A stretch of DNA of 38,362 bases, from NCBI GenBank assembly GCA_016215555.1, contig JACRJC010000050.1, positions 1 to 38,362 of the forward strand, in the 5' to 3' direction. This document shows, piece after piece, positions 17,270 through 26,429 of this stretch; position 1 is the stretch's first letter, and every line of letters starts with the position of its first letter. Below the pieces are notes generated by a model. It was not told where the DNA came from and searched no databases. It saw only the letters and a program-made list of their open reading frames with translations. A program made the translations under genes and the position numbers. The stretch comes from Rhodospirillales bacterium (GTDB lineage: Bacteria; Pseudomonadota; Alphaproteobacteria; Rhodospirillales; WMHbin7).

Positions 17270-19779
17270 CCCGCCGTCACCGGCTCCAACTTCCAGATTT
17301 CGGCGTTGTACTCCTCCATCGTGCGGTCGGTGGAGAATTTGCCGGAATTGGCCACGTTCAGGATGCTCATGCGCGTCCATCGGTTCTGGTCGCGATAGGC
17401 GTCGGCGGCCTTGGATTGGGCGTCGATAAAGGAGCGGAAGTCAGCCGCCACCAGCCAGGGATCGCCGGGGCTTCTGATGGCGGCGATGATAAGATCGAAC
17501 AGGCCTTTCTCGAAGCGGTTGAAGTGGCCCGATTCCAGCAGCGTCATCACCCGCTTGAGATCCGGATCGGACTTGATGATGGCATCGGGATCGTAGTTCC
17601 TGCGCGCTGCCTCCACCTGTTCGGCGGTCAGGCCGAAGAGGAAGAAATTGTCCAGGCCCGCCTCTTCCAGAATCTCGATATTGGCGCCGTCCAGCGTGCC
17701 GATGGTCACCGCCCCGTTCATCATGAATTTCATGTTGCCGGTGCCCGACGCTTCCTTGCCGGCGGTCGAAATCTGCTCGGACAGATCGGTGCCCGGCGCG
17801 ATGATCTCCATCGCCGAAACGCGGTAGTTGGGCAGGAAGGCCACCTTCAGACGGCCATTGATGTCGGGATCGTTGTTCACCACCTCGGCCACCTTGCAGA
17901 CCAGCGAGATGATGCACTTGGCCATGACATAGCCGGGGGCGGCCTTGCCGCCGATCAGCACGCAACGGTCCGTCCAATTGGCGGTCTCGCCGTTCTTCAG
18001 CCGGGCGTAAAGATGAATCACATGCAGGATGTTCAGAAGCTGGCGCTTATATTCGTGGATGCGCTTGACCTGAACGTCGAACAGGGCGTCGGGATTGAAA
18101 ACGACCTTGCAGTCCTGCTTGACCAGCTCGGCCAGGCGTTCCTTGTTCAAGCGCTTGACCTTGCGCCAACGTTTGGCGAATTCGGCCTTGTCGGCAAAGT
18201 TTTCCAGCTTCTTGAGGTCGGCCAAATTGGTGATCCAATCCTCGCCAATACTGTCGGAAATCAAGGCCGCCAGTTCCGGATTGGCCGAAGCCAACCAGCG
18301 GCGCTGGGTGACGCCATTGGTCTTGTTGTTGAACTTCGTGGGCCAGAGGTCGTAGAAATCGCGAAACAGGCCTTTTTGCAACAGATCGGAATGCAGCGCC
18401 GCCACGCCGTTGACCGAGAAGCTGCCGACGATGGCCAGATAGGCCATGCGGATCTGGGGCTCGTCGCCTTCCTCGATCAGCGACATGCGGGCCAGGCGCT
18501 CATTGTCGCCCGGCCAGCGGCGCGACACTTCATTCAAGAAGCGGGCGTTGATCTCGTAGACGATTTCCAGCAGGCGGGGCAGCAACTGACCGAACAGCCG
18601 CACCGGCCATTTTTCCAGCGCCTCGGGCAGCAGCGTGTGGTTGGTATAGGCCATGGTGCTAGATACGATCATCCAGGCTTCGTCCCAGTCCAGTCCCTGC
18701 TCGTCCATCAGCAGGCGCATCAGTTCCGGCACGGCGCAACTGGGATGGGTGTCGTTCAGCTGGAAGCAGTTCTTGTCGGCGAATGACGAGAAATCGTCGC
18801 CATGGTGCAATTCCCAGCGTTCGATCACGTCTTGCAGGCTGGCCGAGGCCAGGAAATATTGCTGGCGCAGCCGCAGTTCCTTGCCGTTCTCGCTGGCGTC
18901 GTTGGGGTAAAGCACCATGGTGATGTTCTCGGCGGCGTTCTTGGCCGCCACCGATTCAGGATACGAGCCGGCATTGAATTCGCCCAAGTCGAATTCGTCG
19001 GTGGCGGCGGCGCTCCACAGCCGCAGCACATTGACGGTCTCGTTCTTGAAGCCCGGAACCATGATGTCGTAGGGCACGGCCAGCACGTCCTTGCTGTCCA
19101 CCCAGCGCACGAATATGCGGCCCCTGGGATCCTGCACATGTTCGGTGCGGCCACCATATTGGACGCGCTTGGTATGTTCGGGACGCTCGAGTTCCCAGGG
19201 ATTGCCGTCCCGCAGCCAATGGTCGGGCTCCTCGACCTGGCGGCCCTGCTCGATGTTCTGCCGGAACATGCCGTATTCATAGCGGATGCCATAGCCCATG
19301 ACCGGCAAGCGCAGGGTGGCGCAGCTATCCAGAAAGCAGGCGGCCAGGCGGCCCAGGCCGCCATTGCCCAGCCCGGCATCATGCTCATTGTCGATCAGTT
19401 CCTCGATGTCGAGGCCGAGGCGCTTGATCGCCGCCGTTCCGGGGCCGGTCAGGCCGAGATTCAAAAGCGCATTGCCCAGGCTGCGCCCGATCAGGAATTC
19501 CAGCGACAGGTAATAGGCGTGCTTGGCATCGGCCTTTTCATAGGCGATGCGGGTGCGCTTATAGCGCTCCATCAGCCGGTCGCGCACCGCCAGCACAAAG
19601 GCGCGGTAGGGGTAATGCGACGAGCGGCAATGTTTGTCGCGGCCCAGAAAGCTGCCGAAATAGCGGCGGATGTCCAGGGCCAGCGCATCCTCGTCCATGC
19701 CCAGCGGCGGCAATTCGTACAGCAGCGACGAGGGCTTGCCGTTTCTAAGCGGCTTCATTCTGGAAGGACCATGATTCAT
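17266..19779 (-). CDS. glgP: Glycogen/maltodextrin phosphorylase
   Basis: Releases glucose 1-phosphate from alpha-1,4-glucan by phosphorolysis. About 837 residues, normal for GT35. The N-terminal half has YLSLEFLIGRSLGNALLNLG and GLGNGGLGRLAACFLDS. The C-terminal half has the HEYKRQLLNILH segment and the pyridoxal-phosphate lysine in EASGTGNMKFMMNGA. The start is unclear: ATGs at 19806, 19779 and 19758 all lack a good Shine-Dalgarno; I chose 19779 for family length. It is a lone glg gene; no synthase or branching enzyme is in the window. The 3' end is convergent with the PIN toxin. Confidence 0.95.
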   Translation of the reverse strand: MNHGPSRMKPLRNGKPSSLLYELPPLGMDEDALALDIRRYFGSFLGRDKHCRSSHYPYRAFVLAVRDRLMERYKRTRIAYEKADAKHAYYLSLEFLIGRSLGNALLNLGLTGPGTAAIKRLGLDIEELIDNEHDAGLGNGGLGRLAACFLDSCATLRLPVMGYGIRYEYGMFRQNIEQGRQVEEPDHWLRDGNPWELERPEHTKRVQYGGRTEHVQDPRGRIFVRWVDSKDVLAVPYDIMVPGFKNETVNVLRLWSAAATDEFDLGEFNAGSYPESVAAKNAAENITMVLYPNDASENGKELRLRQQYFLASASLQDVIERWELHHGDDFSSFADKNCFQLNDTHPSCAVPELMRLLMDEQGLDWDEAWMIVSSTMAYTNHTLLPEALEKWPVRLFGQLLPRLLEIVYEINARFLNEVSRRWPGDNERLARMSLIEEGDEPQIRMAYLAIVGSFSVNGVAALHSDLLQKGLFRDFYDLWPTKFNNKTNGVTQRRWLASANPELAALISDSIGEDWITNLADLKKLENFADKAEFAKRWRKVKRLNKERLAELVKQDCKVVFNPDALFDVQVKRIHEYKRQLLNILHVIHLYARLKNGETANWTDRCVLIGGKAAPGYVMAKCIISLVCKVAEVVNNDPDINGRLKVAFLPNYRVSAMEIIAPGTDLSEQISTAGKEASGTGNMKFMMNGAVTIGTLDGANIEILEEAGLDNFFLFGLTAEQVEAARRNYDPDAIIKSDPDLKRVMTLLESGHFNRFEKGLFDLIIAAIRSPGDPWLVAADFRSFIDAQSKAADAYRDQNRWTRMSILNVANSGKFSTDRTMEEYNAEIWKLEPVTAG

Positions 19780-19836
19780 TGGCGGCAAACCCCGATAGAC
19801 GACCATCCTGCGCTCCGGGCCCGAGCTTAGCCGCAA

Positions 19837-20070
19837 AAGCCCCGGCTAGAAAATGAAAGACCGGCGAAAATCCGCCTTATCTGAAATTTCCGCCTTATTT
19901 CAATCACTTGTCAAAGGCGCAGGCTTTCCCGCGGCAAGCGGCGCCGAGGCAAGAAGGCCAGGAAAAACCCTCGGAGTCGTTCAAGCCCGCAGGCGGCAAG
20001 GAACCGGTCAGCGCCCATAATCCCTCTTTGCGGCAAGTATGAAGGAAATTCCCGGCAATATGCGAAGGCA
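19837..20070. other. glgP upstream region with paired direct repeat
   Basis: No gene seen. On the minus strand, ahead of glgP, ATAAGGCGGA occurs twice (19889-19898 and 19871-19880, period 18), both on one face of the helix and about 95-120 nt before the start. Such spacing suits a regulator site, but no regulator is implied by the context. Confidence 0.35.
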
Positions 20071-20146
20071 TGGCGACCCCAACGGGATTCGAACCCGTGT
20101 TACCAACGTGAAAGGCTGGTGTCCTAGGCCTCTAGACGATGGGGTC
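20071..20146 (-). tRNA. tRNA-Glu (anticodon UUC)
   Basis: 76 nt including an encoded CCA (20071-20073 on the plus strand as TGG). Acceptor GACCCCA pairs with TGGGGTC, discriminator G. The D arm TCGTCTAGAGG matches the bacterial tRNA-Glu type, the anticodon loop is CTTTCAC, and the T arm is ACGGGTTCGAATCCCGT. The anticodon stem has one G-U pair. Confidence 0.97.
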
Positions 20147-20177
20147 GCAAAGGGCCTGCCCCTTTCGGGGAAGGCAG

Positions 20178-20206
20178 GGTTTACCCTGGACCGGTCTTGA
20201 AATCAA
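20178..20206 (-). promoter_or_regulatory. Promoter of tRNA-Glu(UUC)
   Basis: TTGATT (20201-20206) and TAAACC (20178-20183) on the minus strand, 17 nt apart, about 25 nt before the mature 5' end. The other tRNA-Glu gene has the same TTGATT-N17 arrangement. Confidence 0.5.
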
Positions 20207-20209
20207 GCC

Positions 20210-21121
20210 CTAGCCGAGCCCTTCGTCCCAATAGGGCGGCGAAGGGAAGGATTGGGCCAGGAAATCGACGAAAACCCGCACCTTGGGCGACAGATGGCGG
20301 GCATGGGGATAGACGGCGTAAAGGGCGGAATCCTGAGGAATGAAGGATTCCAGAAGGGAAATCAGGCGGCCCGCCCGGATGTCGGGGCCGATGAAGAAGG
20401 TGGGCAGATAGACGATGCCGACCCCTGCCAGGGCCAAATGGCGCATCGCCTCGCCATTGTTGATGCGCACCGGCCCCCGGACCTCGGGGGTCTGCAGGCG
20501 TTGCTGGGCGTCAATGAAACGCCACTCCGAAACCGCCAGTTCGGAATGGGACAGGCAAAGATGGCTAGACAAGTCGGCGGGCGAGGCCGGGGCGCCGTGC
20601 TTTTCCAGATAGGCCGGGCTGGCGCAGGCAAGCCGGCGGATAGGGCACAGGCGCTTGGCGATCAGCGAGGAATCGCCCATGCGGCCAGCCCGCAGCGCCA
20701 GATCGAACCCCTCCTCGATCAGATCGACCATGCGGTCGGAAAGCGCCAGATCCAGCTGGATGTCCGGATAGCGTTCGGTGAAGGCAGGCAGAACGGGAGC
20801 CAGATGCAAGGCGCCGAAGGACATCGGCGCCGTCACCTTCAACCGTCCGCGCGGCGCCGCCTGCAGATTGCCGATGGCCTGATCGGCTTCCTCGAGATCG
20901 GCCAGGATGCGCTGGCAGCGCTCGGCATAGGCCCGGCCCGCCTCGGTCAAGGCCAGGCGGCGGGTGGTGCGGGTCAGCAGCAGCACCCCCAGCTCGGCTT
21001 CCAGGCCCGAGACATGGCGGCTGACCAGGGATTTGGACAGGCCCAACCGTTGCGCCGCCTGCGAGAAGCTGGCCAGATCGGCCACGGTGATGAAGCTTTT
21101 CAAAAGAGTCAGACGATCCAT
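20210..21121 (-). CDS. LysR-family transcriptional regulator
   Basis: 303 residues. The N-terminal winged helix-turn-helix (about 1-60) has LLKSFITVADLASFSQAAQR, then LGLSKSLVSRHVSGLEAELG, the classic LysR recognition helix. An effector-binding periplasmic-protein-like domain follows (about 88-290; RGRLKVTAPMSFG onward). The open frame extends to 21685, but the conserved start is at 21121. It diverges from a flavodoxin gene across a 105-nt gap containing TTGCAT-N3-ATGCAA at 21126-21140. By analogy with similar CrgA/DkgR-like LysR proteins it probably controls that gene in response to a quinone or electrophile; this is inference. Confidence 0.93.
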   Translation of the reverse strand: MDRLTLLKSFITVADLASFSQAAQRLGLSKSLVSRHVSGLEAELGVLLLTRTTRRLALTEAGRAYAERCQRILADLEEADQAIGNLQAAPRGRLKVTAPMSFGALHLAPVLPAFTERYPDIQLDLALSDRMVDLIEEGFDLALRAGRMGDSSLIAKRLCPIRRLACASPAYLEKHGAPASPADLSSHLCLSHSELAVSEWRFIDAQQRLQTPEVRGPVRINNGEAMRHLALAGVGIVYLPTFFIGPDIRAGRLISLLESFIPQDSALYAVYPHARHLSPKVRVFVDFLAQSFPSPPYWDEGLG

Positions 21122-21125
21122 ACTG

Positions 21126-21140
21126 TTGCATGATATGCAA
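21126..21140. promoter_or_regulatory. Likely LysR binding site
   Basis: TTGCATGATATGCAA is an inverted repeat with 6-nt arms and the T-N11-A spacing of LysR boxes. It sits 5 nt from the LysR ATG and 86 nt from the flavodoxin ATG, fitting autorepression plus activation of the divergent gene. Confidence 0.6.
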
Positions 21141-21226
21141 CTTATCTGTGAATTCAAGATGGATTGTTTCCGTTGCTCCCCATTGTTACCTCTATCGCAG
21201 GGAATCATCACCTTTAGGAGCAACAC

Positions 21227-21799
21227 ATGACCAAAGTCGCCGTCATCTATCATTCCGGCTACGGCCATACCGCCAAGCAGGCCCAGGCCGTCGCCAAGGG
21301 GGCCGGTTCGGTCGAGGGCGTCAGCGCTCAATTGATTTCCGTCGATGCCGCTGACCAGCATTGGGACGATCTGGCCGCCGCCGACGCCATCATTTTCGGC
21401 GCCCCCACTTACATGGGCAGCCTGTCCGGCCCCTTCAAAAGCTTCATGGACGCCAGCTCCAAGGCCTGGTTCAGCCAGGGCTGGAAGGACAAGATCGCCG
21501 CCGGCTTCACCAATTCGGGCAGCCAAAGCGGCGACAAGCTGAACAGCCTGGTCCAACTGGCCGTCTTCGCGGCCCAGCACAGCATGATCTGGGTCGGCAC
21601 CGGCCTGATGCCGGGCAATAATAGTTCGAAGGGCAGTGTCGAGGACATCAACCGCCTGGGCAGCTTCCTGGGCGCCATGGCGCAATCCAATTCCGACGCC
21701 CCTCCGGAACTGGCGCCGCCGCCGGCCGACCTGAAAACCGCCGAATTGCTGGGGGAACGGGTTGCCAAGGCCGCGAAACGCTGGAACGGCAAGGCGTAA
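21227..21799 (+). CDS. WrbA-like flavodoxin/NAD(P)H:quinone oxidoreductase
   Basis: 190 residues with the flavodoxin fold: KVAVIYHSGYGHTAKQAQAV (FMN phosphate loop, about 3-22), IIFGAPTYMGSLSGPFKSFM (isoalloxazine loop), then GFTNSGSQSGDKLNSLVQL. The loop order and length fit the WrbA/NADPH-dependent FMN reductase superfamily. Likely reduces quinones by two electrons in the cytosol. AGGAGCAACAC precedes the ATG. Divergent from, and probably regulated by, the LysR protein next door. Confidence 0.9.
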   Translation: MTKVAVIYHSGYGHTAKQAQAVAKGAGSVEGVSAQLISVDAADQHWDDLAAADAIIFGAPTYMGSLSGPFKSFMDASSKAWFSQGWKDKIAAGFTNSGSQSGDKLNSLVQLAVFAAQHSMIWVGTGLMPGNNSSKGSVEDINRLGSFLGAMAQSNSDAPPELAPPPADLKTAELLGERVAKAAKRWNGKA

Positions 21800-21929
21800 G
21801 AACGCTATTATAGGCCCCTCTTACCCCATCAAGCGCCCTGCCGGCGTTTGGTGGGAAGCCGCCATCAAGGCGGCGGCCAAGCGCCGTCAGGCGCGCCCGG
21901 CTAGGGACGGAAAAAGGGGAGGCCCAAGC

Positions 21930-22904
21930 TTGCGCGTTCTGATTACCGGCATTACCGGCATGGTGGGCAGCCATCTGGCCGAATATATCCTGGCCCACCA
22001 ACCCGGCGTCGAAGTGCACGGTCTGGTGCGCTGGCGCAGCCCGCTCGACAATATCCGCCACGTCCAAGACAAGCTGCGTCTGCATCTGGGCGATCTTAAG
22101 GACTTGAACTCGCTGGTCACGGTGCTGAAGGAATGCCGGCCCGACTGGATCTTCCATCTGGCCGCGCAATCCTATGTCACGGTCAGTTTCCACGCCGCCG
22201 CCGACACCTTGTCCAACAATGTAATCGGCACCGCCAATCTGCTGGATGCCGTGCGGCTGGCCGGGCTTGACCCGCGCATCCATATCTGCTCGTCGTCCGA
22301 GGTCTATGGTCAGGTCCAAGAAAGCGAACTGCCGATCCGCGAGACCAACATGCTGCGCCCGGCCAGCCCCTATGCGGTCTCGAAGGCCGGCGAGGATATG
22401 CTGGCCTATCAATATTTCCTGTCCTGGGGTTTGCAGACCATCCGCACCCGCATGTTCACCCATACCGGCCCCCGGCGCGGCGCCGTCTTCGCCGAAAGCA
22501 CCTTCGCCCGCCAGATCGCCGAGATCGAGTCCGGCATCAAGACGGGTCCGGTCAAGGTCGGCAATCTGGACAGCGTGCGCACCATCGCCGATGTGCGCGA
22601 CGCCGTGCATGCCTACTGGCTGCTGCTGGAAAAATGCCAGGCCGGCGAGGTTTACAATATCGGCGGCACCCGCACGGTCACGGTGGGCGAGATCCTGGAA
22701 TGCCTGAAGGGCATGGCCCGCTGCCAGATCGCGCACGAGGTCGATCCCAAGCGCCTGCGTCCCTCGGATGTGACGCTGCAAGTGCCCGACATTTCGAAAT
22801 TCCAGGCCGCCACCGGCTGGGCGCCGGTCATCCCCATGGAAAAGACCCTGGGCGATTTGCTCGACTATCACCGCAACGAAATCAAGCGGGAGCGCATGGC
22901 GTGA
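21930..22904 (+). CDS. GDP-sugar 4,6-dehydratase (GMD-like; probably GDP-heptose)
   Basis: 324 residues, extended SDR. Rossmann motif RVLITGITGMVGSHLAEYIL (about 2-21), HLAAQSYV (about 76-83), catalytic Ser in CSSSEVYG, and an intact YAVSK (Tyr148, Lys152). HTGPRRGAVFAESTFARQIA is typical of GDP-mannose-4,6-dehydratase relatives, including the GDP-manno-heptose dehydratases of Campylobacter and Yersinia. It would make a GDP-6-deoxy-4-keto sugar. The start is a TTG at 21930 with AGGGGAGG 8 nt before; no closer ATG exists. The stop overlaps the kinase GTG (GTGA). First gene of the glycan locus. The heptose assignment comes from the HddA/HddC-like neighbours. Confidence 0.88.
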   Translation: MRVLITGITGMVGSHLAEYILAHQPGVEVHGLVRWRSPLDNIRHVQDKLRLHLGDLKDLNSLVTVLKECRPDWIFHLAAQSYVTVSFHAAADTLSNNVIGTANLLDAVRLAGLDPRIHICSSSEVYGQVQESELPIRETNMLRPASPYAVSKAGEDMLAYQYFLSWGLQTIRTRMFTHTGPRRGAVFAESTFARQIAEIESGIKTGPVKVGNLDSVRTIADVRDAVHAYWLLLEKCQAGEVYNIGGTRTVTVGEILECLKGMARCQIAHEVDPKRLRPSDVTLQVPDISKFQAATGWAPVIPMEKTLGDLLDYHRNEIKRERMA

Positions 22905-23917
22905 TCATCGCCCAGACTCCATTTCGCATCTCCTTCTTCGGCGGCGGCACCGACTATCCGTCCTGGTATCTGGAGCATGGCGGCGCCGTCCTGTCGGCGA
23001 CCATCGACAAATACTGCTACGTCACCTGCCGCTATTTCCCGCCCTTCTTCGACTGCAAGCATCGCGTCGTCTGGTCGAAGATCGAGACCGTGGGCGGGCT
23101 GGACGAGATCCAGCATCCCCTGGTGCGCGGCGCCCTGACCGAACTGGGCTTCGACGATTCCCGAGGCGTCGAGGTTCATTATCAGGGCGATCTGCCGGCC
23201 CGCACCGGCATGGGTTCCAGTTCCTCCTTCGCCGTCGGCCTGGTCAAGGCGCTGCACGGGCTGCAGGGCCGCATGACCGAGCGCCACGATCTGGCCCTGG
23301 AGGCCATCCGCCTGGAACAAGACGTGCTCAAGGAAACCGTGGGCTCGCAAGACCAGGTGGCGGCGGCTTACGGCGGCTTGAACCGCATCGATTTCGGCCA
23401 GGACGGCAATATCCGCGTCGAGCCCCTGATCCTGCCCAAGACCCGCATCGAGGAATTGGAAGGCCATCTGATGCTGTTCTATACCGGGACCAGCCGCCTG
23501 GCCTCGGAAATCGCCAAAACCGTGGTCGCCAACCTTCCCAAGCACAAGGAAGATCTGTCGCGCCTGCGCCAGATGGTGGATGAAGCCGTCAATGTGCTGG
23601 CCGGCGATGGACCGATCGTTTCATTCGGCCGCCTTCTGAACGAGGCCTGGGAAATCAAGCGCGGCCTTAGCCCCCAGGTCAGCAATCCGGTCATCGACGG
23701 CATCTATGACAAGGCCCGGGCCGCCGGCGCCGTCGGCGGCAAGCTGCTGGGGGCCGGCGAGTCCGGTTTCATGCTGTTCTTCGTGCCGCCCGAGCGGCGC
23801 GCCGACGTCAAATGGGCGTTGATCGATTTGCTGAATGTGCCCTTCCGCTTCAGTTGGAGCGGAAGCACGATCATCCATTACGATCCGGAATATGCCAGCT
23901 ATGGGGTCACGCGCTGA
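22901..23917 (+). CDS. GHMP kinase, HddA-like (D-glycero-D-manno-heptose 7-phosphate kinase type)
   Basis: 338 residues. GHMP motifs: N-terminal IIAQTPFRISFFGGGTDYPS, the ATP loop DLPARTGMGSSSSFAVG (about 98-113), and a C-terminal GGKLLGAGESGFMLFF motif. The FFGGGTD start is the HddA/fucokinase branch. HddA phosphorylates the anomeric carbon of heptose 7-phosphate before guanylylation. It starts with GTG overlapping the dehydratase stop and ends in a TGATG overlap with the cupin gene, so three genes form one translational unit. A sugar-1-kinase for another substrate remains possible. Confidence 0.85.
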   Translation: MIIAQTPFRISFFGGGTDYPSWYLEHGGAVLSATIDKYCYVTCRYFPPFFDCKHRVVWSKIETVGGLDEIQHPLVRGALTELGFDDSRGVEVHYQGDLPARTGMGSSSSFAVGLVKALHGLQGRMTERHDLALEAIRLEQDVLKETVGSQDQVAAAYGGLNRIDFGQDGNIRVEPLILPKTRIEELEGHLMLFYTGTSRLASEIAKTVVANLPKHKEDLSRLRQMVDEAVNVLAGDGPIVSFGRLLNEAWEIKRGLSPQVSNPVIDGIYDKARAAGAVGGKLLGAGESGFMLFFVPPERRADVKWALIDLLNVPFRFSWSGSTIIHYDPEYASYGVTR

Positions 23918-24441
23918 TGGATATGCAGATCGAGAATAGCCGGCTTGACGGGGTTCTGCTCATCACGCCGCCCACCGTCTTCGAGGATTTCCGGGGCGGC
24001 TATATCGAGCTTTACAACCGCGACATCTACCATGCCGCCGGAATCCGCCAGGATTTCATCCAAGACGACATTTCCTGGTCCGAGCGCCATGTGCTGCGCG
24101 GCATTCATGGCGACCAGGAAACCTGGAAGCTGGTCTCCTGCCTGCTGGGGCGCTTCTATCTGGTGGTGGTGAACAACGACCCCGCCTCGCCGCAATATCG
24201 GCACTGGCAGGGCTTCACCCTCTCCGAATCCAACCGCCAGCAGGTGCTGATTCCGCCGAAATTCGGCAATGGCCATGTCGTTCTCTCGGACAAGGCGATC
24301 TTTCATTACAAGCAGACGACGCAGTACAGCCGGGCCAGCCAGTTCACGCTGCTGTGGAACGATCCGTCCTTGAATATTTTCTGGCCGGTGACGAATCCGG
24401 TTCTGTCGGCCAGGGATTCCGGGACAGACCTAGCGAGATAG
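23917..24441 (+). CDS. RmlC-like cupin, NDP-4-keto-sugar 3,5-epimerase
   Basis: 174 residues. It has the dTDP-4-dehydrorhamnose 3,5-epimerase fold: VFEDFRGGYIELYNRDIYHA, FIQDDISWSERHVLRGIHGD (RmlC has QDN-S-S--VLRGLH with the catalytic His), and a PPKFGNGHVVLSD strand. The catalytic His in RGIHGD is present. In Campylobacter heptose pathways, enzymes of this shape epimerise C3 and/or C5 of the GDP-4-keto-heptose. ATG 23917 is set by the TGATG overlap. The stop overlaps the convergent GT61 gene by 12 bp. Confidence 0.87.
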   Translation: MDMQIENSRLDGVLLITPPTVFEDFRGGYIELYNRDIYHAAGIRQDFIQDDISWSERHVLRGIHGDQETWKLVSCLLGRFYLVVVNNDPASPQYRHWQGFTLSESNRQQVLIPPKFGNGHVVLSDKAIFHYKQTTQYSRASQFTLLWNDPSLNIFWPVTNPVLSARDSGTDLAR

Positions 24442-25650
24442 CCGGTCTTCGATGGCCAGACGCTTCTCGGCCATCATGATGGCATGATCAAGCGCCTTCA
24501 AATCGAAGACGGGCGGCAGATCCAGCCCCATGACGCCATTGCCTCCTTCCTTGGCGAAGGCCTGCGACAGCGGATTGGCGGTGTCGCCGAAGACCATCGT
24601 CATGCGGTCCAGCAGCGGGTAGTAATATTTGCCGAAGAATTTCCGGTTAAGGACGGAACCACCGGAGAAATTGTTCCGAAAGTCATCCGGCATCAAGTGA
24701 ATCTGCAGGCAGTTTGTGGGCGCCAGCAGAAAATTGCCAAGCGCTCCGCCCGAGGCCCCGGCGATCATGCGCGCCCTTGATACGGCGCGGACGTAATCGG
24801 CAACACTCATGGTTTCGGGGGTCAGAATATGGAATCCCCGGTCTTCGAACAGGCGCTCGACCTCGTCTTGATTGCAAATCCGATGCGAGGGGTAATAACG
24901 TCGCCGGCTCAGGAAAATCCGATCGCTTGCCGAGGGCGAGGGCCCGCCCGCCCCTCGGCGCATTTTTTCCGACAGCCAGGGATAGATCAGGCTTTCAGGC
25001 GGCGGGCTGGTGACGACAGCATCGCGCAACAGAATCGAGCTTGTAGTAACCGAAGGCGCGGGCAGATACATGATTCTTTCCCTGGCGATCCCAATCAGGT
25101 CGAGACACTCCATCTGGGCTGGCGTCAACAGACTGAACAGGATTTTTCTGTCGGCCAGTTCCGGGAAATATTCAAGGGCCAGAAGATTTCCCAAAACGTC
25201 GATGATCCAATGACCCCAATTTTCATTTCCGGTGAAGAACAGCAAGGGCATACCGAATTCATCGATCTGCCCATAAAGAAAGTCATCAATCACCGCCGTT
25301 CCGGCGGCACAATCCAATTTTTGGATAAAGCCGCTGCCTTCAAGAAACGGCAGCCAGAAAGTCTCGTGAATCAGAATGTCGTCGTTATTGGAAAGGAGGC
25401 TGGTGCTCTGAGAAAGCTTGCCGTCAATCTCATAGACCGAGCACAAGGCCCGTATATCGTTTCCTTGTACCGCCCACAAACCATGGTCGAACGACTGTTT
25501 GGCGTCGCCAAGCGAGTAATCCGAGAAAGCGAAGACATGGTCTTGATCCGAGCAAGGCCGCCACAGATGCGAAATATCGACATGCTTTCGGACATGGCCG
25601 ACATGTTCGCCCCAATTGTGATAGCCCGTGATGCGGCCCTGGCGTCTCAT
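24430..25650 (-). CDS. Family 61 glycosyltransferase (DUF563)
   Basis: 406 residues. GT61-type features: TGNENWGHWIIDVLGNLLAL (about 180-200), YLPAPSVTTSSILLRDAVV, RIFLSRRRYYPSHRICNQDE (the R-x-I-x-x-L-S-R-R segment that binds the nucleotide sugar) and MIAGASGGALGNFLLAP at the C-terminus. No signal peptide. It likely transfers a sugar during assembly of the surface glycan. The ATG at 25650 overlaps the stop of the nucleotidyltransferase (ATGA). Donor and acceptor are unknown. Confidence 0.85.
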   Translation of the reverse strand: MRRQGRITGYHNWGEHVGHVRKHVDISHLWRPCSDQDHVFAFSDYSLGDAKQSFDHGLWAVQGNDIRALCSVYEIDGKLSQSTSLLSNNDDILIHETFWLPFLEGSGFIQKLDCAAGTAVIDDFLYGQIDEFGMPLLFFTGNENWGHWIIDVLGNLLALEYFPELADRKILFSLLTPAQMECLDLIGIARERIMYLPAPSVTTSSILLRDAVVTSPPPESLIYPWLSEKMRRGAGGPSPSASDRIFLSRRRYYPSHRICNQDEVERLFEDRGFHILTPETMSVADYVRAVSRARMIAGASGGALGNFLLAPTNCLQIHLMPDDFRNNFSGGSVLNRKFFGKYYYPLLDRMTMVFGDTANPLSQAFAKEGGNGVMGLDLPPVFDLKALDHAIMMAEKRLAIEDRLSR

Positions 25651-26429
25651 GACCCGATCCTGTCCATGATGGAGGGAACGAGCTTTTCGGCGCTGGCCAG
25701 GGATTCCGGCGTTCCGATATCGATGAAGGGGCCGGGGCATAGGAAGCCGCCTAGCCGGCCCTGTCTCGACAGGGGCTCAAGCACGTCACGTTCGAAAGAT
25801 TGGCACTGGCCTTCAGGCAAATCTGCCAGCACGCCGCGTTCAACCAGATAAATTCCGGCATTGATGATCCCTGCTCCGCCAGCCTGTTTTTCATAAAAGG
25901 CGCGTACGGCTCCGTCATCGGCCATATCCAGCCTGCCGAAGCGCGCGCAATCCTCCAAGGTCACGGCCGCCAGCGAGACTTGCCAGCCGCCCTTTTTGTG
26001 AAAATCGAGAAAGCGCTGCAGATCGAAGGGCGTCATGCTGTCGCCGTTCAGCGCCAACAGCGTTTCACCTTGCGTGGCGTCAAGGGCATGTCGCAGGCCG
26101 CCCCCGGTGCCCAGTGCCGCCGGTTCGGTGACGCAGGATAGCTGAAGGCGGTGATAGGGCTTGATGGCAGCCTCGATCTGGGAGGCTTCGTAGCCCAGTG
26201 ACAGAACTGCGCGCTGGATGCCTGCCTTGGCTAGAAAATCTAGCAAGTGAAACAGAAAGGGTCTTCCCGCTACCGGCGCCAAGGGTTTGGGCAAGCCCGG
26301 CAGCAGATGGGCCAGCCTTGTTCCCCGCCCACCGGCCAGGATGATGGTGTCAGGCGGCGTAATTTTCCCTGAACCAGGCCAGGGTGCGCCTGATTCCCTC
26401 CTTAAGCGGAATCTTGGGTTCGAAGCCAA
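25647..26429 (-). CDS. Sugar-phosphate nucleotidyltransferase, HddC-like
   Basis: Joins a sugar 1-phosphate to a nucleotide. The G-G-x-G-T-R-L signature DTIILAGGRGTRLAHLLPGL, KPLAPVAGRPF and the metal site NGDSMTPFD are present; the C-terminus ends FIDIGTPESLASAEKLV. The HddC type uses GTP and D-glycero-alpha-D-manno-heptose 1-phosphate. The start is unresolved: the only ATG is 26429, 80 nt inside the upstream gene and adding about 22 unconserved residues; conserved sequence begins near 26363, where only an ATT is available. Confidence 0.85.
   Translation of the reverse strand: MASNPRFRLRRESGAPWPGSGKITPPDTIILAGGRGTRLAHLLPGLPKPLAPVAGRPFLFHLLDFLAKAGIQRAVLSLGYEASQIEAAIKPYHRLQLSCVTEPAALGTGGGLRHALDATQGETLLALNGDSMTPFDLQRFLDFHKKGGWQVSLAAVTLEDCARFGRLDMADDGAVRAFYEKQAGGAGIINAGIYLVERGVLADLPEGQCQSFERDVLEPLSRQGRLGGFLCPGPFIDIGTPESLASAEKLVPSIMDRIGS

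Noticed and set aside
17416..19830. Two long plus-strand frames opposite glgP
   Set aside because: Shadows of a clear 837-residue phosphorylase; no family features.
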